In this document: positions 15,746 through 26,600 of the stretch, one piece after another
Layout: every line of letters starts with the position of its first letter
How positions within the stretch are numbered: the first letter of the stretch is position 1
Notes under the pieces: generated by a model
Told to the model about the DNA's origin: nothing
Database searches by the model: none
What the model saw: only the letters and a program-made list of their open reading frames with translations
Made by a program: the position numbers and the translations under genes
From: Cryobacterium sp.
GTDB lineage: Bacteria; Actinomycetota; Actinomycetes; Actinomycetales; Microbacteriaceae
Direction of reading: 5' to 3'
Assembly (NCBI RefSeq): GCF_026786305.1
Contig: NZ_JAJAYI010000089.1
Location: 26,841-90,840 of the forward strand
DNA length: 64,000 nucleotides

Positions 15746-16272
15746 GGGGCCACCGTCGTTGGCTCTGACTTCTCGGGCGCTGCGGCTTGCTGAGCGAGGC
15801 CAGCGGTCATGGTGGAGGCGAACAAGGAACTCAGCCAATCGACTGTGGTGCTTTGAATATTGGTGCTGACCGGTGCGGCATCCGCTTCGAGCGGGGCGGC
15901 GACCGGAAGGTCGTTGATGACAAGAAAGCTGATATCGCCGGGCAGCACGTAGGACAGTCGCTCGCGTGCCTGCGTTGTGACGTAGGTGCGGTCATTCCAG
16001 CGTTCCCGCTGGCTGGTGAGCTGATCGACCTCGGCCTTCTGGTCGGCGACGATCGCGCTGAGCTGGCTGATCTGCTGCCGCTGCTCGGCGTAGGTACGCA
16101 GGCTCGGGGCGAGCACGACGACGGCGAGCACGAGAACGACCATCATTGCGAGCGAAAAGCCCGAAAAGCGAATGCTGCGCAGCCAGCCGCCGGCGGGCGT
16201 GTCCGCCTCCGAGACGGCGGGTTGCCGCTGCTGGGACTTCTGCGGTGCGGAACCCGGGCGTTTCTGGTTCAC
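15742..16272 (-). CDS. DivIC/FtsB family septum formation initiator
   Basis: Predicted 176-residue bitopic membrane protein of the divisome. A cytosolic basic N-terminus of about 35 residues is followed by one membrane helix (about 38-58), then a coiled coil (YAEQRQQISQLSAIVADQKA, about 62-95) and the family block RERLSYVLPGDISFLV. The tail (about 125-176) is Ala/Ser/Thr-rich and variable. FtsB/DivIC pairs with FtsL and FtsQ/DivIB outside the membrane. It lies between enolase, 125 bases upstream, and DUF501, which it overlaps by four bases. Confidence 0.9.
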   Translation of the reverse strand: MNQKRPGSAPQKSQQRQPAVSEADTPAGGWLRSIRFSGFSLAMMVVLVLAVVVLAPSLRTYAEQRQQISQLSAIVADQKAEVDQLTSQRERWNDRTYVTTQARERLSYVLPGDISFLVINDLPVAAPLEADAAPVSTNIQSTTVDWLSSLFASTMTAGLAQQAAAPEKSEPTTVAP

Positions 16273-16337
16273 GGCAACTCCTTTCGCTGGCTGGTCGTGT
16301 TCGGCTGTCGCTCGAAAATGGTACCGAGTGTAGCTGT

Positions 16338-16376
16338 GGGCCCCCGACCAGCCGAAGGTTCGGTGGTCGGGAGCCC
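16338..16376 (-). terminator. Hairpin between eno and divIC
   Basis: An imperfect inverted repeat (GGGC/CCCCGACCA/CCGAA against TTCGG/TGGTCGGG/GCCC) around a short GG-containing loop, located 22 bases past the enolase stop on the minus strand. It is likely to end or attenuate transcription from eno before divIC. No clear U-tract. Confidence 0.55.
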
Positions 16377-16397
16377 GGTTGTGCTGTTGTGCTGTTG

Positions 16398-17771
<1,374 letters not shown>

Positions 17772-17820
17772 TCAGTCTAGCCAAACCCATCGTCGGATCC
17801 GCTGAGCCGGCCCGGCTGGC

Positions 17821-19074
17821 TTAGGCGCCGAGCGGTTTGAAATCGAGGTCGCTGGCCGCATCGGTGTCGGCCGTCACGAACGCGAAGCGTCCGTAGCCGG
17901 CCGCACCGGCCCGGTCGAGCAGGGCCGTGAGGTTTTTGGTGCGGCGTTCCAGCCGCACACGCAGTCCCCCGGCCACGAGGTCGCGTTTGAGGGCGACCAG
18001 GCTGGCGGGATCGGCGTCCTTGTCGTGCACGAGCACGACCGCCTGCTCAGCGGATGCGGAATCCGCGTGCAGCAGGTCAACGATGCGTTCAAAGCCGATC
18101 GAGAACCCGCAGGCTGGCACGTCGGTGCCGAGGAACCGGCCGATCATGCCGTCGTAGCGGCCGCCGCCGCCGAGGGAATAGCCCAGGTCGGGGTGGGAGA
18201 TCTCGAAAATGGTTCCGGTGTAATAACCCATGCCGCGCACCAGCGTCGGGTCGAACTCGAGGTCGACGCCGGGCAGGGCGGCGCGCAGTGCCGTGAGGCC
18301 GGCGAATGCCTCCGGGTCGAGCCAGGCGGGCGCGCTGTCACCGAGGGTCCAGCCGCCGCTGCCGAGCCGGGTGAGCAGCTCGGCCAGACCGGGAGCGACG
18401 ATACCGAGGGTACCCAGTTCGGTAGCCACGCCGTCGACGCCGATCTTGTCGAGCTTGTCGATCACGATCAGCGCCCGCTCGGTCAGGCCTGGAGCGACGC
18501 CCCAGTGGGCGAGCAGGCCGGAGAGGATGCGCCGGTCGTTGACGCGGATGGAGCAGCCTGTGAGGCCGAGCTTGGTCAACGTCGCGGCCGTTGCCGTGAT
18601 CAGTTCGATCTCGGCGAGCGGGCCGGCCTCACCGATGATGTCGATGTCGCACTGCATGAACTGGCGGTAGCGCCCCTTTTGCGGGCGTTCGGCCCGCCAG
18701 ACCGGGGCGATCTGAATTGACCGGAACACGGGCGAAAGCGCGGCGCGGTGGGTGGCGTAGAAACGAGCGAGCGGCACCGTCAGGTCGAAGCGCAGTCCCA
18801 GGTCGGCCAGGGACAGCAGGTCGTCCCGCTCGGCGGCGGCGGCAACATCCGCTGCGCTGAGTCCGCGCTTGAGCACCGCAAAAGCGAGCTTCTCGTTGTC
18901 GCCGCCGAGCCCGGAATGCAGGCGGGTGGAATCTTCCATGACCGGAGTTTCGATCTCGTCAAAGCCGTGCGCACGAAAACTCTCACGGATGATACCGAGG
19001 GAACGCTCGCGCACGGCCTTGTCGGCGGGGAGAAAATCGCGCATGCCGCGCGGCGGGGTCACTGCAATAGCCAT
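17821..19074 (-). CDS. hisS: Histidyl-tRNA synthetase
   Basis: Predicted 417-residue class II synthetase charging tRNA-His. Motif 1 region PPRGMRDFLPADK, motif 2 KGRYRQFMQCDIDIIGE, the histidine-binding block VRGMGYYTGTIFE and motif 3 SLGGGGRYDGMIG with GFSIGFERI are present. The C-terminal anticodon-binding domain follows from about residue 325. The ATG at 19074 gives the usual N-terminus. It is divergent from the ABC transporter genes, with an 86-base gap. Confidence 0.96.
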   Translation of the reverse strand: MAIAVTPPRGMRDFLPADKAVRERSLGIIRESFRAHGFDEIETPVMEDSTRLHSGLGGDNEKLAFAVLKRGLSAADVAAAAERDDLLSLADLGLRFDLTVPLARFYATHRAALSPVFRSIQIAPVWRAERPQKGRYRQFMQCDIDIIGEAGPLAEIELITATAATLTKLGLTGCSIRVNDRRILSGLLAHWGVAPGLTERALIVIDKLDKIGVDGVATELGTLGIVAPGLAELLTRLGSGGWTLGDSAPAWLDPEAFAGLTALRAALPGVDLEFDPTLVRGMGYYTGTIFEISHPDLGYSLGGGGRYDGMIGRFLGTDVPACGFSIGFERIVDLLHADSASAEQAVVLVHDKDADPASLVALKRDLVAGGLRVRLERRTKNLTALLDRAGAAGYGRFAFVTADTDAASDLDFKPLGA

Positions 19075-19160
19075 GGGGTAATTCTCTCAGTTGCTCTCGG
19101 CGCGATTCACCGCCCGCACCGAAAACCCACCCCCTAGACTCGGGACAAAGGGGAGTACGT

Positions 19161-20162
19161 ATGTCATTCATGACAGTTTCAGACTCGGCGGCCAGGACGC
19201 CGAGCGGTATCGCGGTGAGCGGGGTCAGCCGGGCGTTCGGCAGTGTGTTCGCGCTGCTTGATGCCACGCTGACCGTTCCCGCCGGCTCGGTCACGGCCCT
19301 GATCGGACCGAACGGCTCGGGCAAGACAACGCTGCTGCTCATGCTCGCCACGCTGCTCACCCCCTCCACGGGCACCATCCGCATCAACGGTCATGACCCG
19401 GTCACCGAGCCTGAACGCGTGCGCGCCATCATGGGATGGATGCCCGACACCCTCGGTTCCTGGCCGAGCCTGAGCGCCCGCGCAGCCCTTCAGACCACCG
19501 GGCGCATGTACCGGATGACCCGTGAGCAGGCCGCCGTGCGCGCCGACGAGCTGATCGCCCTGACCGACCTCGATAATTTCGCCGACCGGCCGTCGCGGGT
19601 GCTGTCGCGCGGCCAGAAACAACGCCTGAGCCTGGCCCGGGCGCTCGTGCACTCCCCCGGCGTGCTGCTGCTCGACGAGCCGGCCTCCGGCCTCGACCCC
19701 GCCGCTCGTGCCTCGCTGCGCCAGCTGCTGCGCCGCCTGGCCGGCGACGGCACCGCCATTCTGGTGTCGAGCCACGTTCTCGCCGAACTCGACGAAATGG
19801 CGGATGCCGCGGTGTTCCTCGCCGACGGTCGCACCGCGAGCCCGGAACAGGTGGCGGCGGCGGGCGCGAGCGCCCGGGCCTGGCGCATCCGCTCACTGGA
19901 CGAGGCAGCGCTGGAACGTGCGCTGGCGGCGGCCGGCGTGGTCGGCGCGCTCGTGCAGGTGCTCGGCGTCGACCAGCTCGGCACCCTCGTGCGGGTGGAG
20001 AACGAAGCCTCCGCCGCCGCTCTTCTGCACAATCTCGTGCTGCGCGGGGTTCCGGTGTGCGATTTCGGCCCTGCCGTTGGCAACCTCGAGCACACTTTTC
20101 TTGACCTCACGCGGGAAACAGGCCACGGTATCGCCCCGAACGACTCGGAGGCCACGAAATGA
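19161..20162 (+). CDS. ABC transporter ATP-binding protein
   Basis: Predicted 333-residue cytosolic ATPase of an exporter-type ABC system. Walker A is GPNGSGKTT (about residue 53), signature LSRGQKQRLSLARAL (about 149), Walker B VLLLDEPASGLDP and the H-loop SSHVLAE. The C-terminal 110 residues are a regulatory extension. AGGGGAG precedes the ATG. It overlaps the permease gene by ATGA, so the two form a unit. Substrate unknown; this layout (one ATPase plus one ABC-2-like permease) is common for lipid, peptide or drug export. Confidence 0.88.
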   Translation: MSFMTVSDSAARTPSGIAVSGVSRAFGSVFALLDATLTVPAGSVTALIGPNGSGKTTLLLMLATLLTPSTGTIRINGHDPVTEPERVRAIMGWMPDTLGSWPSLSARAALQTTGRMYRMTREQAAVRADELIALTDLDNFADRPSRVLSRGQKQRLSLARALVHSPGVLLLDEPASGLDPAARASLRQLLRRLAGDGTAILVSSHVLAELDEMADAAVFLADGRTASPEQVAAAGASARAWRIRSLDEAALERALAAAGVVGALVQVLGVDQLGTLVRVENEASAAALLHNLVLRGVPVCDFGPAVGNLEHTFLDLTRETGHGIAPNDSEATK

Positions 20163-21253
20163 ACGACTCCCGCAACCGGGTTTTCCTGACCGGACTCTGG
20201 CTGATCGTCACCCTCGAACTGCGCCAGCGGGTGCGCGGCGTCTCGTGGTACGTGCTGCTCGGCGTCTTCATGCTGCTCGTGGGCATCGCCACGTTTTTGC
20301 TCTGGCTGGCCACCTCGGCCTGGCTGTCGGGCGGCGGCGGCGTGTTCTCGACCATCATTTTCTTGGTGTTGCTGCTCGGCACGCTGGTGTCGCCGGCGCT
20401 GTCAGGCAACGCTGTCAACGGCGACCGGGATGCCGGCATCCTGGCCACCACGCAGGTCACGCTCATCAGCACCGGGCAACTGGTGCTCGGCAAGTTCCTG
20501 GCCGCGTGGATCACGGCGCTGGCCTTTCTCGCCGCGGCGCTGCCGTTTCTTATCTTCGCGGTCGTTCTCGGCGAGGTATCCGGCGGTACCATCGCGGTGT
20601 CGGTACTCGTGCTGGCAGCCGAGCTGGGTGTCATTGCGGCCGTGGGAGTAGGGCTGTCCGGCATTCTGACCAGGCCGCTGTTTTCCATCGTGCTGACCTA
20701 TCTCGTGGTCGCGGCGCTCAGCCTCGGCACGCTCATTGCTTTCGCCCTGCTCGGCGCTGCCACGCAGCAGCAGGCCACGAGCGTGAACTACCAGGTCGTG
20801 TCGTCGACCTACGACGAGCAGACCGGAAAGCAGTCGGACATCGTCTGCTCCACGGCCCAGACCTCGACGTATAACGTGCCGCGGTTCGACTCCTACTGGT
20901 GGATCCTCGCCGCGAACCCCTACGTGGTGGTAGCGGATGCCGCGCCCGGCAGCTTCGACGACGGCGGCAACCCGACCGACCTGTTTGGTCAGATCGCCGT
21001 CGGCGTGCGCAGCGCGCAGGCACCGCCGGAGTTGTACCAAGAGTACAACGGCTGTGACGACGCCGCCAAGGGGTACAGCGACCAGGCCTTCTCAGACGGT
21101 CCCACCCTGCAGGAGACCTACGACGGCGCGGTGCCGAGTTGGTTCATCGGGCTCGCGATGCACCTGCTGCTCGGCGCGGGCGCCCTGGCCTGGGCGTGGC
21201 GGCGCACCCGTACCCCCGCCACCAAACTCCCCGTTGGCAGTCGCATCGCGTAG
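20159..21253 (+). CDS. ABC-2 type transporter permease
   Basis: Predicted 364-residue membrane protein. A cytosolic start is followed by a helix pair (about 35-80), then three or four helices (about 114-205), a long extracytoplasmic segment (about 205-320, with Trp/Tyr/Asp and two or three Cys) and a final helix near 324-345. The amphipathic RDAGILATTQVTLIS stretch after the second helix is typical of ABC-2 permeases. It is translationally coupled to the ATPase before it. Together they probably form an exporter; substrate unknown. The C-terminal tail is Arg-rich. Confidence 0.85.
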   Translation: MNDSRNRVFLTGLWLIVTLELRQRVRGVSWYVLLGVFMLLVGIATFLLWLATSAWLSGGGGVFSTIIFLVLLLGTLVSPALSGNAVNGDRDAGILATTQVTLISTGQLVLGKFLAAWITALAFLAAALPFLIFAVVLGEVSGGTIAVSVLVLAAELGVIAAVGVGLSGILTRPLFSIVLTYLVVAALSLGTLIAFALLGAATQQQATSVNYQVVSSTYDEQTGKQSDIVCSTAQTSTYNVPRFDSYWWILAANPYVVVADAAPGSFDDGGNPTDLFGQIAVGVRSAQAPPELYQEYNGCDDAAKGYSDQAFSDGPTLQETYDGAVPSWFIGLAMHLLLGAGALAWAWRRTRTPATKLPVGSRIA

Positions 21254-21272
21254 ACGCTCTGCCCGGCCCGCG

Positions 21273-22070
21273 TTAGGAGGGGAGACCGATTATTCCGGCG
21301 TCAAAGGCGTCGGGGTCGTTATGATCCGGCGCCTCAGCGCCGCGAATTTCGCCCTGCAGGTCCCGCACGGCGGCGCGCAGGGCACGCTCGGCGTCGAGGC
21401 CTTGCGCCCGGGCCGAGGCGACGATGGCCAATAAAAGGGGGCCCAGATCGGCTTCGGATTCGATCGGAAGCGGGAAGCCGGCATCCGTTTCAAGCAGGCC
21501 GATCTTTTCGGCTCGGCCGAGGACCTTGTCGGCGAGGGCGAGCGCCGGCATTCCGGCTGGAATACCGTCGAGCACACTCGTGCGCCCTGGCTTCTCTGCT
21601 GCTTTGAAACCGTCCCACGCGGCCGAGACCTCGGCGGCGGTGTCGAGGGTCACATCGCCGAACACGTGTGGATGCCGCCCCACCATTTTCTCGGTCAGGC
21701 GTGCGGCGACATCCTGAATATCGAAGTTCTCCTCGGCGGTGTGCGCGGCGAGATCGGCGTGAAAGATCACCTGATAGAGAACGTCGCCGAGTTCTTCGAG
21801 CAGATCGTCGCGGGTGCCTTCCTCGATCGCCTCGATCAGTTCGTGGGTTTCCTCGACCAGGTGGCGAACGAGCGAGGCGTGCGTCTGGTCCGCGTCCCAC
21901 GCGCATCCGCCGGGCGCGCGCAGCCGGGCGACCGTCGCGATCACCGTCTCAAGCGGGGTAGCGGATGCCGGCGGTGCGACAACACGAGGCTCGGCGGCAC
22001 CAGCAGGCTGGCTCGGAATGCGGGGCTGATTCGACGGGCCGGGCTGATTCGAGAACAGGGGGTTTGTCAC
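21273..22070 (-). CDS. mazG: MazG nucleotide pyrophosphohydrolase
   Basis: Predicted 265-residue NTP pyrophosphohydrolase that hydrolyses NTPs and dNTPs and is linked to housekeeping nucleotide cleaning. The first MazG domain has CAWDADQTHASLVRHLVEE and the metal-binding helices EETHELIEAIEEG and EELGDVLYQVIFHA (EExxE and ExxD). A second, shorter helical segment follows (ALADKVLGRAEKIG). The N-terminus is Pro/Gln-rich and variable for about 40 residues. GTG at 22070 is chosen because AGGAG lies five bases before it; a GTG two codons upstream overlaps that ribosome-binding site. Confidence 0.9.
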   Translation of the reverse strand: MTNPLFSNQPGPSNQPRIPSQPAGAAEPRVVAPPASATPLETVIATVARLRAPGGCAWDADQTHASLVRHLVEETHELIEAIEEGTRDDLLEELGDVLYQVIFHADLAAHTAEENFDIQDVAARLTEKMVGRHPHVFGDVTLDTAAEVSAAWDGFKAAEKPGRTSVLDGIPAGMPALALADKVLGRAEKIGLLETDAGFPLPIESEADLGPLLLAIVASARAQGLDAERALRAAVRDLQGEIRGAEAPDHNDPDAFDAGIIGLPS

Positions 22071-22244
22071 AAGCACTCCTCAAGAACAATCGGCTGGTCA
22101 CACACAATCGTAGGCTGCGGCCTCCTCCCCCGCTGGGCCCCACCCAGACGGGTCGTGTATCCTGCTTGATGGTGAGCCGGGAAGTCTGGTCGGCACAATT
22201 TCGCTGCGCCTCCAGAAGTCGCGCCCCAGAACCAGAGGATCCCT

Positions 22245-23615
22245 GTGACCAAACCTGCACGCTTGCCCACCACTCCTCGCCCGCCGGCCGAACCCGTTTT
22301 TCGCCGCGGCCGTTACCTCGAATTCGTGCGTATCTCGGCGATCCTGCGCAAGGAGACCGTCGGCGGAGCCATTCTGCTCGTGGCAACCGTCGCAGCGCTC
22401 ATCATGGCGAACACGCCACTCGCCGATGCCTACTACGCCGCCCGTGACTTCAAGATCGGGTTTGAACCCCTACACCTGAACCTCAGCCTCGGCACTTGGG
22501 CCGCCGACGGGCTGCTCGCTATCTTCTTCTTTCTGGCCGGGCTCGAACTGAAACGCGAATTCGTCGCCGGCGACCTGCGCACCGTCAACCGGGCCATCGT
22601 CCCGGTCGCGGCCGCGGTCGGCGGCGTCATCGTTCCCGCGCTCATCTACACGCTGATCAACATCAATTCGGGGTCGGATGCCCTGCGCGGATGGGCCATT
22701 CCCACCGCGACCGACATTGCCTTCGCCGTGGCTGTGCTCGCCGTCATCGGCTCTCGTCTACCGGCCGCGCTGCGTATCTTCTTGCTCACCCTGGCAGTGG
22801 TCGACGACCTGCTGGCGATTGCGATCATCGCGTTCTTCTATACCACCGACATTTCATTCATCCTGCTGATTGTGGCGTTCATTCCGTTGGCTCTGTTCTG
22901 GATCCTGACGCACAAGTTCTCGTACTTCTTTGGCACCCGCGCCTGGAGCGCTTGGCTGATCCTGTTGCCGCTCGGCTTCATCGTTTGGGCTCTGGTACAC
23001 GGCTCGGGTGTGCACGCGACCGTCGCCGGTGTGCTGCTCGGCTTTGCCGTCCCGGTGCTGCGTAGCAAGCGCGGTGGCGGGCCGGACGCCGGACCTGGCC
23101 TCGCCGAGACCCTCGAACATCGCATCCGCCCGCTGTCGAGCGGCATCGCCATTCCGGTCTTCGCTTTCTTCTCGGCCGGAGTCACCATCGGTGGCGTCGA
23201 CGGCCTGTTCCGCGCTATCACCGACCCGGTCGCCGTCGGAATCGTCGTCGCCCTCGTGATCGGCAAACCAATCGGGGTACTGCTGGCGACCTGGATCGTC
23301 ACCAAGACGACCAGGGCGACACTCGACCCCGATCTTGCCTGGATCGACGTCATCGGTGTGGCAACACTGGCCGGTGTCGGCTTCACCGTGTCGCTTCTGA
23401 TCAGTGAACTCGGCTTCGGCCAGGGCAGCCCTCACGACGACCACGCCAAAATCGCCATCCTGGTTGGTTCGTTGCTCGCTGCACTGCTGGCCACTGCGAT
23501 TCTGCGCGCACGCAACCGCCACTACCGTCTCATCGCCGAAAAAGAGGCGCTCGACGCCGACAACGACGGCGTGCCCGACGTATTCGAGCCCGAGCCGAAG
23601 ACGCAGTCCAACTAG
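22245..23615 (+). CDS. nhaA: Na+/H+ antiporter NhaA
   Basis: Predicted 456-residue membrane antiporter that exports sodium in exchange for protons. Family blocks are present: [31 protein letters not shown], the ion-binding pair of aspartates in [18 protein letters not shown] and [13 protein letters not shown]. About 11-12 membrane helices lie between residues 35 and 425. The start is GTG at 22245. The C-terminal tail ([18 protein letters not shown]) is acidic and resembles a calcium-binding thrombospondin-type-3 loop; this is a resemblance only. Convergent with mfd. Confidence 0.93.
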   Translation: MTKPARLPTTPRPPAEPVFRRGRYLEFVRISAILRKETVGGAILLVATVAALIMANTPLADAYYAARDFKIGFEPLHLNLSLGTWAADGLLAIFFFLAGLELKREFVAGDLRTVNRAIVPVAAAVGGVIVPALIYTLININSGSDALRGWAIPTATDIAFAVAVLAVIGSRLPAALRIFLLTLAVVDDLLAIAIIAFFYTTDISFILLIVAFIPLALFWILTHKFSYFFGTRAWSAWLILLPLGFIVWALVHGSGVHATVAGVLLGFAVPVLRSKRGGGPDAGPGLAETLEHRIRPLSSGIAIPVFAFFSAGVTIGGVDGLFRAITDPVAVGIVVALVIGKPIGVLLATWIVTKTTRATLDPDLAWIDVIGVATLAGVGFTVSLLISELGFGQGSPHDDHAKIAILVGSLLAALLATAILRARNRHYRLIAEKEALDADNDGVPDVFEPEPKTQSN

Positions 23616-23625
23616 CACATCCGTC

Positions 23626-23690
23626 GGTCGAGCCTGTCGCGACCCCCTGCGTGCAGGAAATATGGTCTCGACAAACTCGACCACCGGGTT
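23626..23690. terminator. REP-like inverted pair acting as a bidirectional terminator between nhaA and mfd
   Basis: Two copies of a dispersed element face each other: GGTCGAGCCTGTCGCGACC (23626-23644) and the inverse GGTCTCGACAAACTCGACC (23664-23682). They can pair over about 19 bases with two or three mismatches, and TTTTTT follows at 23688-23693 on the plus strand. The pair sits between the stops of two convergent genes. Confidence 0.65.
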
Positions 23691-23692
23691 TT

Positions 23693-26600
23693 TTAGGACG
23701 CGGCAGGGACCGGCACTGGGCGGGGGAAGATCGCCGTCAGCAGCGTCTTGGTCCATTCGATCAGGGCGTTGTCGTCGAGTGGCTCGCCGTTCGGGCGCGG
23801 CATCGGCACGCTGAGCGCTCCGGTGGACGAGACGTAACGTGAGCCGGGATACATCCGCTGCAAGCGCACTTGAATCGAGTCAGCCAGATCGGCCGGAGCG
23901 ACGCGCAGGTTCGAGCCCATGGCCACGACCTCGCCGAGTCCCGCCTGCTGCGCCTGCCAGCGCAGCCTCGACACGGCCACGAGATTCTGCACCGGCACGG
24001 GCGGTTCGCCGTATCGGTCGGTGAGTTCGTCGAGCACGAGGTCGATCTGGTCGACGGTCGCTGTGGGCGAGCTCGCGCTCGAGAGCTTCTGGTAGGCCTC
24101 GAGACGCAACCGTTCGCTGTCGACGAAGTCGTGCGGAATGTGCGCGTCGACTGGCAGTTCAAGGCGCAGCTCCGTCTGCCCCTCGGCGACGTCGCCGCGG
24201 AACGTGCTCACGGCCTCACCGATCATGCGCAGGTAGAGGTCGAAGCCGACACCGGCGATATGGCCGGCCTGCTCGCCGCCGAGCAGGTTGCCGGCGCCAC
24301 GAATTTCGAGGTCCTTGAGCGCAACCTGCATGCCCGCGCCGAGCTCGTTGTTCGCTGCGATCGTGGCGAGCCGGTCGTGCGCGGTCTCCGACAGCGGCTT
24401 GTTCTCGTCGTACAAAAAGTAGGCGTAGGCCCGCTCGCGCCCACGTCCGACCCGGCCACGCAACTGGTGCAGCTGGCTCAGACCGAATTTGTCGGCGCGG
24501 TCGATGATGATGGTGTTGGCGTTGTTGATGTCGAGGCCGGTTTCGATGATCGTGGTGCAGACCAAAATGTCGAACTTACGCTCCCAGAAGTCGCCGACCA
24601 CCTGTTCCAATTGCGCCTCGGGTAGTTGCCCGTGCGCGATGGCGATGCGTGCCTCGGGCACGAGCTCGGCGAGCTGCGAGGCAATGCGATTGATGCTCGT
24701 GACCCGGTTGTGCACAAAAAAGATCTGGCCCTCACGCAGCAGCTCACGACGGATGGCCGCGGCCACCTGCCGCTGCGAATACGGCCCGACAAAGGTCAGA
24801 ATCGGATGCCGATCTTCGGGCGGGGTGGCCAAGATCGACATTTCTCGGATGCCGGTGACCGCCATCTCGAGCGACCGCGGGATGGGCGTCGCGCTCATCG
24901 CGAGAATATCGACGTTGGTTTTGAGCTTCTTCAACGCGTCCTTGTGCTCGACGCCGAACCGTTGCTCCTCGTCGATGATGACGAGGCCGAGGTCTTTGAA
25001 AATGATCGACGGCGACAGCAGCCGGTGCGTGCCGATAACGACGTCGACGGTGCCGTCGAGCATGCCGGCGATGGTTTCCCGCGACTCCTTGTCGGTCTGG
25101 AACCGCGACAGGGCGCGCAGGTGAATCGGAAATCCGGCGAAGCGCTCCTTGAAGGTTTCCATATGTTGACTGACCAGGAGGGTGGTCGGCACGAGCATGG
25201 CGACCTGTTTGCCGTCCTGCACCGCCTTGAACGCGGCGCGAATGGCGACCTCGGTCTTGCCGAAGCCGACGTCACCGCTGAGCAGCCGGTCCATCGGAAT
25301 GGGCCGTTCCATGTCGGCCTTGACCTCGTCGATCGTAGTGAGCTGGTCGGGCGTTTCCACGAACGGAAAGGCCTCTTCGAGCTCACGCTGCCACGGGGTG
25401 TCCGGCCCGAAGGCGTACCCCTTGCTGGCCATGCGCGCCGAATACAGTTTGACGAGTTCAACGGCGATGTCGCGCACCGCCTTGCGTGCCTTGGTCTTGG
25501 CGCTCGACCAGTCGCTGCCGCCCATCTTGCTCAGGGTCGGCGCTTCACCGCCGACATAGCGGGTGACGAGGTCGAGCTGGTCGGTCGGAACATACAGCCG
25601 GTCGCCGGCGTGCCCACGCTTCGACGGCGCATATTCGAGCACGAGGTATTCACGGGTGGTCTTGACCGGGTTTCGGCCTCCGCCTGACACCTCCCGCTGG
25701 GTCAGTTCGAGAAAACGGCCGATGCCGTGCGTCTGGTGCACGACGTGGTCGCCGGAAACGAGTTGCAGCGGGTCGACGACGTTTTTGCGGCGGCTCGCGA
25801 GCTTCTTGATCTGCCGCTCGGAGTAGCCGACGGTACGGCCGTAGAACTCAGACTCGCTGATCAGCGTGAGCTTGCTCTGCGGCAGCTCAAAACCGTGATC
25901 GACGGATGCCTTCAGAAGGTAGGCGATACCCGGTTCCGGCTCCAGCGGCCACACGTCCACCACGCGCACCGGCAGCTCGCGCTCGGCGAGCACCTGGGCG
26001 GCCCGCTCGACCAGACCGGCGCCCTGGGCGACGATGCCGACGACCCAGCCGTCGTGCAGCCGGGAGGCGACGTGACCCACGGCGCCGTCGACGCTGCCGG
26101 CGAAAGTGGGTACGGCATCCGCTTCGATGCGAATGGTGAGCAGTTCGTTCAGCTCGAGCGGTTGTTGAGCCTGTCGAAACACGGGCACGTCCGGCGCGGC
26201 GGTCGGCGCGGCCTGGAACGAACTCAGGGTCCACCAGCTGTGACCGGAGGCCGATGCGCCCGGTGCCGAGTACTTCACGCTGTCGCGCAGGCGGCCCAGC
26301 GTGAGGAAATCGCCGGATTCGAGGTCGATCGGAGCGTCGGCGCCGACAGTGGCGGCGCTCCAAGCGGCGCCGAGAAACTCGCGGTTGGTTTCGGCGAGGC
26401 TGATCGCGCGGCTCGCGACCCGTTCCGGTGAGATCACGGCGACGGCGGCGTTGCTCGGCAGGTAGTGGGTGACCGGTACCAGCCGGTCGACCAGTGCCGG
26501 CGCGAGGCTTTCCATACCCTCGACCGGGATGCCCTCAGCGATCTTGGCGAGCAGGCCGGCCAGGCTCGGAAATTCGTGCTGCATCTCGCGGGCGCGCTGC

